Source: Bacteroides sp. (lineage in GTDB: Bacteria; Bacteroidota; Bacteroidia; Bacteroidales; Bacteroidaceae). From it: DNA of 64,000 nt. Below the pieces are notes generated by a model, which was not told where the DNA came from, did no database searches, and worked only from the letters and a program-made list of their open reading frames with translations. The stretch is taken from contig DXWV01000009.1 in assembly GCA_019416685.1 (NCBI GenBank), forward strand, positions 3,498 through 67,497, written 5' to 3'. How positions within the stretch are numbered: position 1 is the first letter of the stretch; each line of letters opens with the position of its first letter. This document shows positions 19,801 to 27,756 of the stretch, piece by piece. Position numbers and translations under genes: made by a program.

Positions 19801-20573
19801 AAGGGTTCTACCGTAGTAGGGAAGTTGTGTGTTTCTGCTTTCAGTGAAATCACACTTTTAATGTCTTTTATCTGGAAAAAGTCGGGCTTGGAGTGGTCTG
19901 CCGGAGCAAACTGCTCTACTATCGGACCTTCTGCGAATGCTACGTTGTCTTTGTAAGCTGAAATAATCTTATTGGGGTTTTCCTGTGTAGTTTTCTTGAT
20001 CATCTGGAACAGCGATGATTCCTGCTCTACACCGTCGATGATGAATGTTCCGCCGAAGATTTTGTGGCGGCAGTGTTCCGAGTTGATCTGTGCGAAACCG
20101 AAAACTTCTGAGTCTGTAAGTTTGCGGCCCAGGTCATTTTCTACTTTTTTCAGGTAGTCCATTTCTTCTTTGGAAAGGGCAAGGCCTTCTTGTTCGTTGT
20201 ACGCTTCCAGATCCTCGATGTGGATGATTGGTTCCGGCTGGCGGTTGGTGGTGAATACCTCTTGATCCAGCCCCTTGTACATGCGTTGTAGCATTGGGTC
20301 ACAATCTGCATTTTCGTTTTTCACGGGAAAGTACTCTTCGATGCGGCTGATACCTTCAAGCCCCATGTTCTGGGTGATTTCTACAGCATTGGTACTCCAG
20401 GGGGTGATCATTTCGCGGCGTGGTCCTACGAAACAACCTTTCAGGTTTTCTTCACTTTCCGCTTTGGCTTCTCCAAATAGCCAGCAGAGTTTCTTACTAT
20501 CGTCCGGGGTGAGCGATTGGTTGCTCTCTACGGCAATCACACTCTTGGAAGGGGTTCTGAAAAAAAGAATCAT
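16869..20573 (-). CDS. purL: PurL, phosphoribosylformylglycinamidine synthase (single-chain)
   Basis: 1234 residues, the large fused form of the enzyme that makes FGAM from FGAR, glutamine and ATP in step 4 of purine synthesis; cytoplasmic. Seen in order: N-terminal PurS-like region, linker with FGFAQINSEHCRHKIFGG, first AIRS-like half (SLKAETHNFPTTVEPFNGAS, GTGGEIRDRMGGGKGS), second half (SHD-type GHDISAGGLITTLLEMCF) and a C-terminal glutamine amidotransferase with the nucleophile loop LGICNGCQLMMEL and the catalytic His in PHLERAIFPWQ. Length fits the 1200-1300 residue family. The gene stands alone with its own terminator. A -7 box (TATCTTTG, 20702-20709) about 130 bp upstream gives it a leader with a hairpin. 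Confidence 0.97.
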   Translation of the reverse strand: MILFFRTPSKSVIAVESNQSLTPDDSKKLCWLFGEAKAESEENLKGCFVGPRREMITPWSTNAVEITQNMGLEGISRIEEYFPVKNENADCDPMLQRMYKGLDQEVFTTNRQPEPIIHIEDLEAYNEQEGLALSKEEMDYLKKVENDLGRKLTDSEVFGFAQINSEHCRHKIFGGTFIIDGVEQESSLFQMIKKTTQENPNKIISAYKDNVAFAEGPIVEQFAPADHSKPDFFQIKDIKSVISLKAETHNFPTTVEPFNGASTGTGGEIRDRMGGGKGSLPIAGTAVYMTSYPRTDEERTWEDILPVRQWLYQTPEQILIKASNGASDFGNKFGQPLICGSVLTFEHKENNEVYGYDKVIMLAGGVGYGTQRDCLKGHPEAGNKVVVIGGDNYRIGLGGGSVSSVDTGRYSSGIELNAVQRANAEMQKRANNVVRALCEEDENPVVSIHDHGSAGHVNCLSELVEECGGLIDMSKLPIGDKTLSAKEIIANESQERMGLLIKEEAIEHVRKIAERERAPMYVVGETTGDHRFAFQQADGLRPFDLAVEQMFGSSPKTYMIDKTVERHYEMPQYELSKLHEYLTNVLQLEAVACKDWLTNKVDRSVTGKVARQQCQGEIQLPLSDCGVVALDYRGEKGIATSIGHAPQAALADPAAGSILSVSEALTNLIWAPMAEGMDSISLSANWMWPCRSQEGEDARLYTAVKALSDFCCALQINVPTGKDSLSMTQKYPNGEKVISPGTVIVSAGGEVSDVKKVVSPVLVNNEKTTLYHIDFSFDTLKLGGSAFAQSLGKIGDEVPCVQDAEYFRDAFMAVQELVNKGLILAGHDISAGGLITTLLEMCFANVEGGLEINLDKIKETDIVKILFAENPGIVIQIADKHKDEVKKILEDAGVGYIKLGKPTDERHILVSKEDATYQFGIDYMRDVWYASSYLLDRKQSMNGCAKKRFENYKMQPLEFVFMPDFKGKLSQYGITPDRRTPSGIRAAIIREKGTNGEREMAYSLYLAGFDVKDVTMTDLISGRETLEDVNMIVYCGGFSNSDVLGSAKGWAGGFLFNPKAKEALDKFYARKDTLSLGICNGCQLMMELGLINPEHKKQGKMLHNESHKFESTFIGLTIPTNRSVMFGSLSGSKLGIWVAHGEGKFSLPYEEDKYNVVAKYSYDEYPGNPNGSDYSIAGLASEDGRHLAMMPHLERAIFPWQNACYPADRINSDQVTPWIEAFVNARKWIEKNMK

Positions 20574-20655
20574 GTTTTATGTTTACGATTTATTCCCTAC
20601 GGTCATGATCATTACCTGTTTTTTTAACACATAGGTACGTTTACGATTTACCGAT

Positions 20656-20709
20656 TGAAACTTCTTCATCACATGAAGATTAGTTTCATTTTCTTTCGGT
20701 GCAAAGATA
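20656..20709 (-). promoter_or_regulatory. Possible purL promoter and leader hairpin
   Basis: TATCTTTG on the minus strand (20709-20702) matches the -7 element; no good -33 match is seen. Just downstream an inverted repeat (GAAACT-TCTTCAT at 20658-20670 against ATGAAGA-TT-AGTTTC at 20674-20688) would form a 13-bp hairpin in the mRNA leader. It has no T-run and does not resemble the purine riboswitch. Confidence 0.4.
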
Positions 20710-21152
20710 AGCATTTTCATTGGTATCCGGAAGTTATGAGCTGTTTTTTCATACAACCGGGAAACGGATAGAGCGCAATCGGGAATTGAACCGGGATATA
20801 ACCGGGAGTTTTCTTTTTTTTCTTTAGTAGTAGTTTATCTATTATTATATCGGCATTTTTGCATACTTACAATGAAATGCCTTGTATATACGACTTTTAC
20901 GGTGATATCATGAACACCGGAAAAGGCGCTTCCTGGTTCAGATTGTTTCTGGATGGATTTGTCCGGCTCAAATGTGGCTGCAGTGGGGGCTTGTGTTAGC
21001 AGATTGTATATCCGTACGGCTCGTGATATTTTTGTTTCTTTGGATGATTTGGCTATAAATCTGTTGTCCGTAACAACTTTTCTCGCACAAACTCAACCGA
21101 AAAAACGTTAATAACCTATGCCCGTCTCATAAAAAAGTGCGATATTTGCGAC
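20710..21152. other. Intergenic stretch with one weak small ORF
   Basis: 443 bp between the purL promoter and the LysE-type gene. The only open frame worth noting is 20877-20999 (+), 40 residues starting MPCIYDFYGDI and ending KCGCSGGLC, Cys-rich at the end, with no clear ribosome site. It may be a small peptide gene, a remnant, or chance. A near-promoter (GATATTTG) lies 14 bp before the 21153 start. No repeat or hairpin of note seen. Confidence 0.3.
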
Positions 21153-21806
21153 ATGAATCAGATAGAAACAATTCTCGATATATTAATAAAGGGCTTTGCT
21201 ATCGGCATAATTGTCTCCGCTCCGTTGGGACCGGTTGGAGTCCTTTGCATTCAGCGCACCTTAAACAAAGGGCGTTGGTATGGATTCGTGACCGGATTGG
21301 GAGCCTCTATTAGTGACATTGCTTATGCTCTGCTGACGGGATACGGCATGAGCTTCATCTTCGACTATATTGATAAAAATATTTTCTATCTGCAATTGTT
21401 GGGAAGCATTATGTTGCTTCTGTTCGGAATTTATACATTTCGTAGTAATCCGGTCAAATCCATTCGTCCGGCATCTACCAATAAAGGTTCTTATTTTCAT
21501 AATTTCGTCACGGCTTTTGCCGTCACACTTTCCAATCCGCTTATCATATTCCTGTTTATTGGGCTTTTTGCCCGTTTTGCTTTTTTGCAACCGGGGGTAT
21601 TGCTCTTTGAGACAATTACCGGGTATCTGGCTATAGCCGTCGGTGCATTGACATGGTGGTTTGGAATCACTTTTTTCGTCAATAAGGTGCGTAAGAAGTT
21701 TAATCTGCGTGGAATCTGGATTCTGAACCGTGTCATAGGCAGCATTGTTATGCTGGTATCCATAGTGGGGTTGATCTATACTCTGCTGGGAGAATCAATT
21801 TATTGA
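21153..21806 (+). CDS. LysE-family amino-acid/metabolite exporter
   Basis: 217 residues with six predicted membrane helices. The N-terminal segment IVSAPLGPVGVLCIQRTLNKG and GLGASISDIAYALLTGYG match the LysE/RhtB fold, whose members export amino acids or related small molecules through the inner membrane. The middle loop carries NPLIIFLFIGLFARF, the second conserved NP motif. The gene is followed after 28 bp by a DUF4924 gene in the same direction. Substrate cannot be told from sequence. Confidence 0.85.
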   Translation: MNQIETILDILIKGFAIGIIVSAPLGPVGVLCIQRTLNKGRWYGFVTGLGASISDIAYALLTGYGMSFIFDYIDKNIFYLQLLGSIMLLLFGIYTFRSNPVKSIRPASTNKGSYFHNFVTAFAVTLSNPLIIFLFIGLFARFAFLQPGVLLFETITGYLAIAVGALTWWFGITFFVNKVRKKFNLRGIWILNRVIGSIVMLVSIVGLIYTLLGESIY

Positions 21807-21834
21807 AATTTAAGAAAGGGGGGACATTGAAGAG

Positions 21835-22374
21835 ATGAAAATAGCACAGCAACTAAAAGAAAAAAATATTGCCGAATACCTTATATATATGTGGCAAGTG
21901 GAGGATATGATCCGTGCCAATGGCTGCGATCTCGACCGGGTGGAACAAAACATCATTGTCCGTTATCCCGGAGAAGACCGTCCGGCATTGCGTGAGTGGT
22001 ATGGTAACCTCATAACCATGATGCGTGAAGAAGATGTCTGTGGGCAGGGACATCTGCAAATCAATAAGAATATTATTATCAACCTGACGGATTTACACAA
22101 TGCGTTACTTTCTTCCCCGAAATTTCCGTTTTATAATGCTGCTTACTTCAAAGCATTGCCTTTTATAGTAGAATTGCGTAGTAAGAGCGGTAAAAAGGAA
22201 GAACCCGAATTAGAAACTTGTTTTGAGGCATTGTATGGTGTAATGTTGTTACGTTTGCAGAAAAAAGAGGTGAGTGAAGGTACTACAAAGGCGATAGAGT
22301 CTATCAGTAGTTTTCTTTCGATGCTGGCAAATTACTATGATAAAGAGAAAAAAGGAGAATTGGAATTAGAATAA
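21835..22374 (+). CDS. DUF4924 family protein
   Basis: 179 residues, cytoplasmic, no signal peptide or membrane helix. It begins MKIAQQLKEKNIAEYLIYMW, a form typical of the uncharacterised DUF4924 family of Bacteroidota, and is mainly helical with a charged C-terminal end (EKKGELELE). Function unknown. An AGGGGGGACA purine-rich stretch precedes the start by about 12 bp. Element D starts 10 bp after the stop codon and separates it from rfbD. Confidence 0.75.
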   Translation: MKIAQQLKEKNIAEYLIYMWQVEDMIRANGCDLDRVEQNIIVRYPGEDRPALREWYGNLITMMREEDVCGQGHLQINKNIIINLTDLHNALLSSPKFPFYNAAYFKALPFIVELRSKSGKKEEPELETCFEALYGVMLLRLQKKEVSEGTTKAIESISSFLSMLANYYDKEKKGELELE

Positions 22375-22384
22375 AATAATGTGC

Positions 22385-22472
22385 CAATGTGCTAATATTG
22401 CCAATGTGTCAATTGGCTGCGCCATAACGACACATCGCATGGCAATTGGTACATTGGCATATTAGCACATTG
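22385..22472. repeat. Foldback element D (GCTGCG core, CCAATGTG-type arms)
   Basis: Arms of about 30 bp (22385-22415 and 22443-22472), nearly perfect, made of CAATGTG / TTGCCAAT-type units, enclose GCTGCG (22416-22421) and an inner hairpin (22422-22442) that starts CCAT and ends ATGG. It lies 14 bp before the rfbD start codon, so it must be in the leader of rfbD or in the middle of a longer transcript. Confidence 0.85.
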
Positions 22473-22486
22473 AAAAAACATTATTT

Positions 22487-23341
22487 ATGAATATACTGAT
22501 AACCGGAGCTAACGGACAGTTAGGCAACGAGATGAAGGTACTTTCTGCGGAAAATGTACAACATTCTTATTTCTTTACGGATGTACAGGAACTCGATATC
22601 TGTAATGAAGAAGCGATTGAGGCTTTTGTTGCAGAGAATGAAATCGAACTGATTGTGAATTGCGCTGCTTATACTGCGGTGGACAATGCGGAAGACAATC
22701 GTGAGCTATGTGACAAGCTGAACCATATTGCACCGGGATATCTCGCCCGTGCTGCTCAGCGCCGAGGGGCGGCTATCATACAGGTGTCTACAGATTACGT
22801 TTTTGACGGAACGGCTCATATCCCTTATACAGAAGAAGAACCGACTTGTCCGGCCTCTGTATATGGCGCTACTAAGCTGGCAGGTGAGCAGGCGGTGATG
22901 GAAGGTTGTGAAAAGGCTGTCATTATCCGTACAGCATGGCTTTACTCTATTTACGGCAATAACTTCGTGAAGACAATGGTACGTCTGGGACGCGAGCGAG
23001 AAGCGTTGGGCGTGATTTTTGACCAGGTGGGAACACCTACTTATGCCAATGATCTGGCACGTGCTATTTATGCTATTATTAATAAAGGTATAGTACGTGG
23101 TATTTATCACTTCAGTGACGAAGGAGTGTGCTCCTGGTATGATTTTACAAAGACAATTCATCGCCTGGCAGGTATTACTACTTGCAAGGTACGTCCGCTG
23201 CATACGACAGACTATCCTACGAAGGCGGCTCGGCCACATTATTCGGTGCTTGACAAAACGAAAATTAAAACCACTTTTGATATTGAAATCCCCCATTGGG
23301 AAGAGAGCCTTGCACGTTGCATGGCACTATTGAATGATTAA
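22487..23341 (+). CDS. rfbD: dTDP-4-dehydrorhamnose reductase
   Basis: 284 residues, an extended short-chain dehydrogenase that reduces dTDP-4-dehydrorhamnose to dTDP-L-rhamnose with NAD(P)H for surface glycan synthesis. Evidence: Rossmann motif MNILITGANGQLGNE, NCAAYTAVDNAEDN, the STDYVFDG strand, the catalytic YGATKLAGE (YxxxK) and RTAWLYSIYGNNFVKTM. The other rml genes (rfbA, B, C) are not nearby. It is followed 8 bp later by prfC, with which it is probably cotranscribed. Family is clear; the exact sugar is by homology. Confidence 0.93.
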   Translation: MNILITGANGQLGNEMKVLSAENVQHSYFFTDVQELDICNEEAIEAFVAENEIELIVNCAAYTAVDNAEDNRELCDKLNHIAPGYLARAAQRRGAAIIQVSTDYVFDGTAHIPYTEEEPTCPASVYGATKLAGEQAVMEGCEKAVIIRTAWLYSIYGNNFVKTMVRLGREREALGVIFDQVGTPTYANDLARAIYAIINKGIVRGIYHFSDEGVCSWYDFTKTIHRLAGITTCKVRPLHTTDYPTKAARPHYSVLDKTKIKTTFDIEIPHWEESLARCMALLND

Positions 23342-23349
23342 TTTATTGT

Positions 23350-24924
23350 ATGGCAGATAATTCAGAAATACAGAGAAGGCGTACATTCGCCATTATTGCA
23401 CATCCGGATGCCGGTAAAACTTCATTAACTGAAAAGCTATTGCTTTTTGGTGGACAGATACAGGTGGCAGGTGCCGTAAAAAGTAATAAAATCAAGAAGA
23501 CGGCTACATCGGACTGGATGGAGATTGAAAAACAGCGTGGTATCTCGGTGACTACCTCCGTGATGGAGTTCGACTACCGCGACTATAAGATTAACATTCT
23601 CGATACTCCGGGTCACCAGGACTTTGCCGAAGATACGTATCGTACGTTGACTGCTGTAGATAGCGTTATCATTGTAGTAGACGGTGCGAAAGGTGTGGAA
23701 ACACAAACCCGCAAGCTGATGGAGGTGTGTCGTATGCGTAAGACACCTGTTATCATCTTCGTCAATAAGATGGACCGTGAGGGTAAGGATCCGTTTGATC
23801 TGCTGGATGAACTGGAAGAAGAACTGATGATTCAGGTTCGCCCGTTGTCATGGCCTATCGAACAGGGGGCCCGTTTCAAAGGTGTATATAATATATATGA
23901 GAATAAGCTGGATCTCTATCAGCCTTCCAAGCAGGTGGTGACAGAGAAGATTGCAGTAGATCTCAATAGTGAAGAATTGGATAATCAGATTGGTGCCACA
24001 CTGGCAGACAAATTACGTAGTGATCTGGAATTGATTGAAGGTGTTTATCCTGAATTCGATAATGAGACTTATCTGGCAGGAGATTGTGCACCTGTATTCT
24101 TTGGCTCGGCATTGAATAATTTTGGTGTGCAGGAACTACTCAATTGCTTTGTAGAGATAGCTCCCAGCCCTCGTCCCGTGCAGGCAGAGGAACGTGAGGT
24201 AGAGCCGGATGAGCCGAAGTTTACCGGATTTGTCTTTAAGATTACTGCTAATATTGACCCGAACCATCGTTCGTGTATTGCTTTCTGTAAAATTTGTTCG
24301 GGTAAGTTCACACGTAATGCCCCCTATCTGCATGTGCGCCATGGTAAAACGATGCGTTTTTCATCGCCTACACAGTTTATGGCTCAGCGCAAGACTACAA
24401 TTGATGAAGCATATGCAGGTGATATCATTGGTTTGCCGGATAATGGTACCTTTAAAATTGGTGATACGCTGACAGAAGGTGAACAATTGCACTTCCGTGG
24501 TTTGCCGAGTTTCTCGCCCGAAATGTTCAAATATATTGAGAATGCCGATCCTATGAAGCAGAAACAGCTTGCAAAGGGAATTGATCAGTTGATGGATGAA
24601 GGTGTAGCACAGTTGTTTGTCAATCAGTTTAATGGTCGGAAGATTATCGGTACGGTAGGACAACTTCAGTTTGAGGTGATCCAGTATCGTTTGCTAAATG
24701 AATATAATGCCTCTTGTCGTTGGGAACCGATAAGCCTCTACAAAGCATGTTGGATTGAAAGCGATGATGCCGAAGAGCTGGAAGCATTCAAAAAACGTAA
24801 ATATCAGTTCATGGCAAAAGACCGTGAGGGTAGGGATGTATTCCTGGCAGACTCCAACTATGTATTGCAAATGGCACAGATGGACTTTAAGAAGATAAAA
24901 TTCCACTTTACGAGTGAGTTTTAA
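23350..24924 (+). CDS. prfC: Peptide chain release factor 3 (GTPase)
   Basis: 524 residues. RF3 removes RF1/RF2 from the ribosome after termination, using GTP. G1 motif AHPDAGKTSLTEKLLLFGG, switch region EKQRGISVTTSVMEF, G3 ILDTPGHQDFAEDTYR and G4 FVNKMDREGKDP are all present, followed by domain II and the RF3-specific C-terminal region (VGQLQFEVIQYRL). Length equals the usual 525-530. Starts 8 bp after rfbD. No terminator was seen in the next 200 bp. Confidence 0.96.
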   Translation: MADNSEIQRRRTFAIIAHPDAGKTSLTEKLLLFGGQIQVAGAVKSNKIKKTATSDWMEIEKQRGISVTTSVMEFDYRDYKINILDTPGHQDFAEDTYRTLTAVDSVIIVVDGAKGVETQTRKLMEVCRMRKTPVIIFVNKMDREGKDPFDLLDELEEELMIQVRPLSWPIEQGARFKGVYNIYENKLDLYQPSKQVVTEKIAVDLNSEELDNQIGATLADKLRSDLELIEGVYPEFDNETYLAGDCAPVFFGSALNNFGVQELLNCFVEIAPSPRPVQAEEREVEPDEPKFTGFVFKITANIDPNHRSCIAFCKICSGKFTRNAPYLHVRHGKTMRFSSPTQFMAQRKTTIDEAYAGDIIGLPDNGTFKIGDTLTEGEQLHFRGLPSFSPEMFKYIENADPMKQKQLAKGIDQLMDEGVAQLFVNQFNGRKIIGTVGQLQFEVIQYRLLNEYNASCRWEPISLYKACWIESDDAEELEAFKKRKYQFMAKDREGRDVFLADSNYVLQMAQMDFKKIKFHFTSEF

Positions 24925-25150
24925 GTTTAGTGCAGAGAGGAGACACAGAATTTCATTTATCAGTTTTATAGACACGAGGACAAAAGAGCATATGGGGCTT
25001 CCTTTAGGTTCATCCGGCAAATGTATAGTTGTCAAAAAAGTAATTATAATATTTTTAGAAGAAGATATGTGAGATAAGACATGAATGTTTGTCTTTATGT
25101 AATTGCTTGATTTATAATGAATATAAACCTCTTGTATAAAGATAGATAAG
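24925..25150. other. Intergenic stretch without recognisable feature
   Basis: First part of a 711-bp gap between prfC and the decarboxylase operon. AT-rich, no open frame of interest, no strong hairpin and no clear promoter. The rest of the gap holds the TGTACACTT cluster (25151-25232) and the large foldback (25342-25524). Confidence 0.5.
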
Positions 25151-25232
25151 AGTGTACACTTATCCGGATGTTAATTGTACACTTTTATCTTATTATATTG
25201 TACACTTTAGTATGGTAAAAGTGTACAATATA
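25151..25232. promoter_or_regulatory. Cluster of four TGTACACTT sites
   Basis: AGTGTACACTTAT (25151), ATTGTACACTTTTATC (25174), ATTGTACACTTTAG (25197) and the inverted AAAAGTGTACAATA (25217) recur within 82 bp. The last two form a perfect 14-bp inverted repeat (25195-25208 with 25218-25231) around a 9-nt spacer; the first three begin 23 bp apart. The layout suggests a multi-site protein-binding region; it lies about 400 bp upstream of oadG. The binding protein is unknown. Confidence 0.55.
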
Positions 25233-25341
25233 GAATAGTAAATTCGAAACGTTAAAAAATACATTAACAATATTAACAAACTACGTATTTGTCGGATGAG
25301 CTTTCTTTAAGCCTTTATTATTCCTTGTTTTTCTCCCTCTT

Positions 25342-25524
25342 AGAAACTGTTTTGATTTTTATTCGGCGCTTATTTAGTCTTATTTTTTGTTCGTTTGCAG
25401 CTTTGTTTTTAGGAGCATAGCGGGCTATGTGACTAAAAGCGAAGTTGCAAACGGGCGAAAAAGAAGACTGAAGAAGCCCGAAATAAACAAAAAAAGAGAT
25501 TCTATAAAAATCAAAACAGTTTCT
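25342..25524. repeat. 183-bp imperfect foldback element
   Basis: Outer arms of 21 bp are perfect inverted copies (25342-25362 and 25504-25524, AGAAACTGTTTTGATTTTTA and its complement). Inward the strands stay largely complementary (AGTCTT with AAGACT; CGTTTGCA with TGCAAACG; TTTTAG with CTAAAA) to a central CATAGC-GG-GCTATG (25416-25429). No open frame. It is unlike the GCTGCG family in core and arms. Confidence 0.75.
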
Positions 25525-25635
25525 TATATTCCGATTTAGCTTTTTTTATTCTTTCCTGCCTTTATTTTTTCTTCTTTTATTGGTAATTTCGAGCGATTTT
25601 TTTGAAAATCGATCAAATAACTAATAACTTATTAT

Positions 25636-25896
25636 ATGGAAAACTTAGAGACAGCATTCCTGCTGATGGTAGTTGGTATGGCTACCGTGTTCGTTATTTT
25701 ACTTATCGTCATTTATCTTGGTAAATTACTGATCTCACTCGTCAATAAATATGCTCCCGAAGAGGTAATGCCTGTCAAACAGACTTCTTCGCAAGGTCCT
25801 GTGCCTGTTCCCGGGAATATATTGGCTGCAATTACTGCGGCTGTTAATGTAGTAACTCAGGGGAAGGGCAAAGTGACAAAAGTAGAGAAATTATAA
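25636..25896 (+). CDS. oadG: Na+-pumping decarboxylase gamma subunit (OadG-like)
   Basis: 86 residues: one N-terminal membrane helix (about 8-30, LMVVGMATVFVILLIVIYLG, the usual OadG/MmdD signature) and a short cytoplasmic tail with prolines. The gamma subunit holds the alpha and beta subunits together. It lies 33 bp before the alpha gene and starts the operon. No exact TAnnTTTG box; TAATTTCG (25583-25590) is a one-off match about 50 bp upstream. Confidence 0.88.
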   Translation: MENLETAFLLMVVGMATVFVILLIVIYLGKLLISLVNKYAPEEVMPVKQTSSQGPVPVPGNILAAITAAVNVVTQGKGKVTKVEKL

Positions 25897-25929
25897 ATTC
25901 GCAAATAATCAAGACACAACTAAAAGAAT

Positions 25930-27756
25930 ATGAAAAGAGAAATTAAGTTCAGTCTGGTTTTCAGAGATATGTGGCAGAGTGCCGGAAAATATGTACCTCG
26001 TGTAGACCAACTCGTTAAAGTAGCTCCTGCTATTATTGAAATGGGATGTTTTGCCCGTGTTGAAACCAATGGTGGCGGTTTTGAGCAAGTGAATCTGTTG
26101 TTTGGTGAAAACCCCAACCGTGCTGTTCGCGAATGGACTAAACCTTTCCATGAAGCCGGAATTCAAACCCATATGCTTGATCGTGCCCTGAACGGACTCC
26201 GTATGAGTCCTGTTCCTGCCGATGTGCGCAAACTCTTCTATAAAGTAAAGAAGGCTCAGGGAACGGATATCACCCGCACTTTCTGCGGATTGAATGATGT
26301 CCGTAACATTGCTCCTTCAATTACTTATGCCCATGATGCCGGGATGATTTCGCAATGTTCACTTTGTATTACCCACTCGCCCATCCATACGGTAGAGTAC
26401 TATACTAATATGGCTTTGGAACTGATAAAGTTGGGAGCAGATGAGATCTGTATCAAAGATATGGCAGGTATCGGGCGTCCCGTCTCCTTAGGCAAGATTG
26501 TGGCCAATATAAAAGCGGCACATCCTGATATTCCTGTGCAGTATCATAGTCATGCAGGACCCGGTTTTAATATGGCAAGCATTCTTGAAGTTTGCGAGGC
26601 AGGTTGCGACTACATTGATGTAGGGATGGAACCACTTTCGTGGGGTACCGGCCATGCCGATTTGTTGAGTGTACAGGCTATGCTGAAAGATGCCGGTTTC
26701 AAGGTACCTGAAATAAATATGGAGGCGTACATGAAAGTACGTGGTATGATTCAGGAATTTATGGATGATTTTCTCGGACTTTATATCAGTCCGAAGAATC
26801 GTCTGATGAACTCCCTGCTTATTGCTCCGGGGCTTCCGGGTGGTATGATGGGTAGCCTTATGGCCGATCTTGAAACCAATCTGGAATCTATTAACAAATA
26901 TAAAGCTAAACACAATCTGCCTTTCATGACGCAGGATCAGTTGTTGATTAAGCTTTTCAACGAAGTAGCTTATGTATGGCCGCGTGTCGGTTATCCTCCT
27001 TTAGTGACACCGTTCAGCCAGTATGTTAAGAATCTGGCTATGATGAATGTGATAGCTATGGAGAAAGGCAAAGAGCGCTGGGGCATGATTGCTGATGACA
27101 TTTGGGATATGATACTTGGTAAGGCAGGGCGTTTACCGGGTAAATTGGCTCCCGAGATAGTAGAAAAGGCCGAGCGTGAAGGCCGTAAATTCTTTGAAGG
27201 CAATCCGCAGGATAATTATCCGGATGACCTTGATAAGTATCACAAGTTGATGAAAGAAAATAAATGGGAAACAGGTGAAGATGACGAAGAACTCTTTGAA
27301 TATGCCATGCACCCTGCGCAGTACGAGGCTTATAAGAGTGGTAAAGCGAAAGAAGATTTCCTTGCGGATGTGGCTAAACGCCGTGCAGAACGAGATAAAT
27401 CGCCACAGGAAGATGCGAAACCCAAGACGCTTACTGTGCAGGTAGACGGACAGGCTTATCGCGTTACAGTGGCTTATGGTGATGCCGAGCTTCCCGCTGC
27501 CCCTGTTGCTGCCCCGGCAGGCGAGGGTAAAGATGTACTTTCTCCGTTAGAAGGTAAATTCTTCCTTGTAAAAAATGCACAGGAGACAGCATTGAAAGTT
27601 GGTGATTCCGTAAAAGAAGGAGATGTGCTCTGCTATGTGGAAGCTATGAAGACGTATAATGCCATTCGTGCCGAGTTTGGTGGTACAGTGACGGCTATTT
27701 GCAGTAATCCGGGAGATACAGTTTCTGAAGATGACATATTAATGAAGATAGGATAA
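25930..27756 (+). CDS. oadA: Biotin-dependent carboxyltransferase alpha subunit (OadA/PycB-like)
   Basis: 608 residues. A carboxyltransferase TIM barrel (HMGL-like, ~1-290), a conserved helical region (~300-460), an Ala/Pro linker and a C-terminal biotinyl domain (~535-608) with the biotin lysine in VEAMKTYN. It moves CO2 from its substrate to biotin, for decarboxylation by the membrane beta subunit. The barrel is divergent: RDMWQS stands where most OadA/PycB proteins have RDAHQS or RDGHQS, and YHSHAGPGFNMAS replaces the usual HTHxTxGMAS. Oxaloacetate is therefore not certain as substrate. The stop overlaps the start of the beta gene. Confidence 0.88.
   Translation: MKREIKFSLVFRDMWQSAGKYVPRVDQLVKVAPAIIEMGCFARVETNGGGFEQVNLLFGENPNRAVREWTKPFHEAGIQTHMLDRALNGLRMSPVPADVRKLFYKVKKAQGTDITRTFCGLNDVRNIAPSITYAHDAGMISQCSLCITHSPIHTVEYYTNMALELIKLGADEICIKDMAGIGRPVSLGKIVANIKAAHPDIPVQYHSHAGPGFNMASILEVCEAGCDYIDVGMEPLSWGTGHADLLSVQAMLKDAGFKVPEINMEAYMKVRGMIQEFMDDFLGLYISPKNRLMNSLLIAPGLPGGMMGSLMADLETNLESINKYKAKHNLPFMTQDQLLIKLFNEVAYVWPRVGYPPLVTPFSQYVKNLAMMNVIAMEKGKERWGMIADDIWDMILGKAGRLPGKLAPEIVEKAEREGRKFFEGNPQDNYPDDLDKYHKLMKENKWETGEDDEELFEYAMHPAQYEAYKSGKAKEDFLADVAKRRAERDKSPQEDAKPKTLTVQVDGQAYRVTVAYGDAELPAAPVAAPAGEGKDVLSPLEGKFFLVKNAQETALKVGDSVKEGDVLCYVEAMKTYNAIRAEFGGTVTAICSNPGDTVSEDDILMKIG

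Noticed and set aside
20574..20709. Purine riboswitch before purL
   Set aside because: Only a simple hairpin is present; the three-way junction and conserved loops of the purine aptamer are not seen.
22706..23296. 196-codon minus-strand frame inside rfbD
   Set aside because: Antisense to a clear reductase with all motifs; no promoter or family features.
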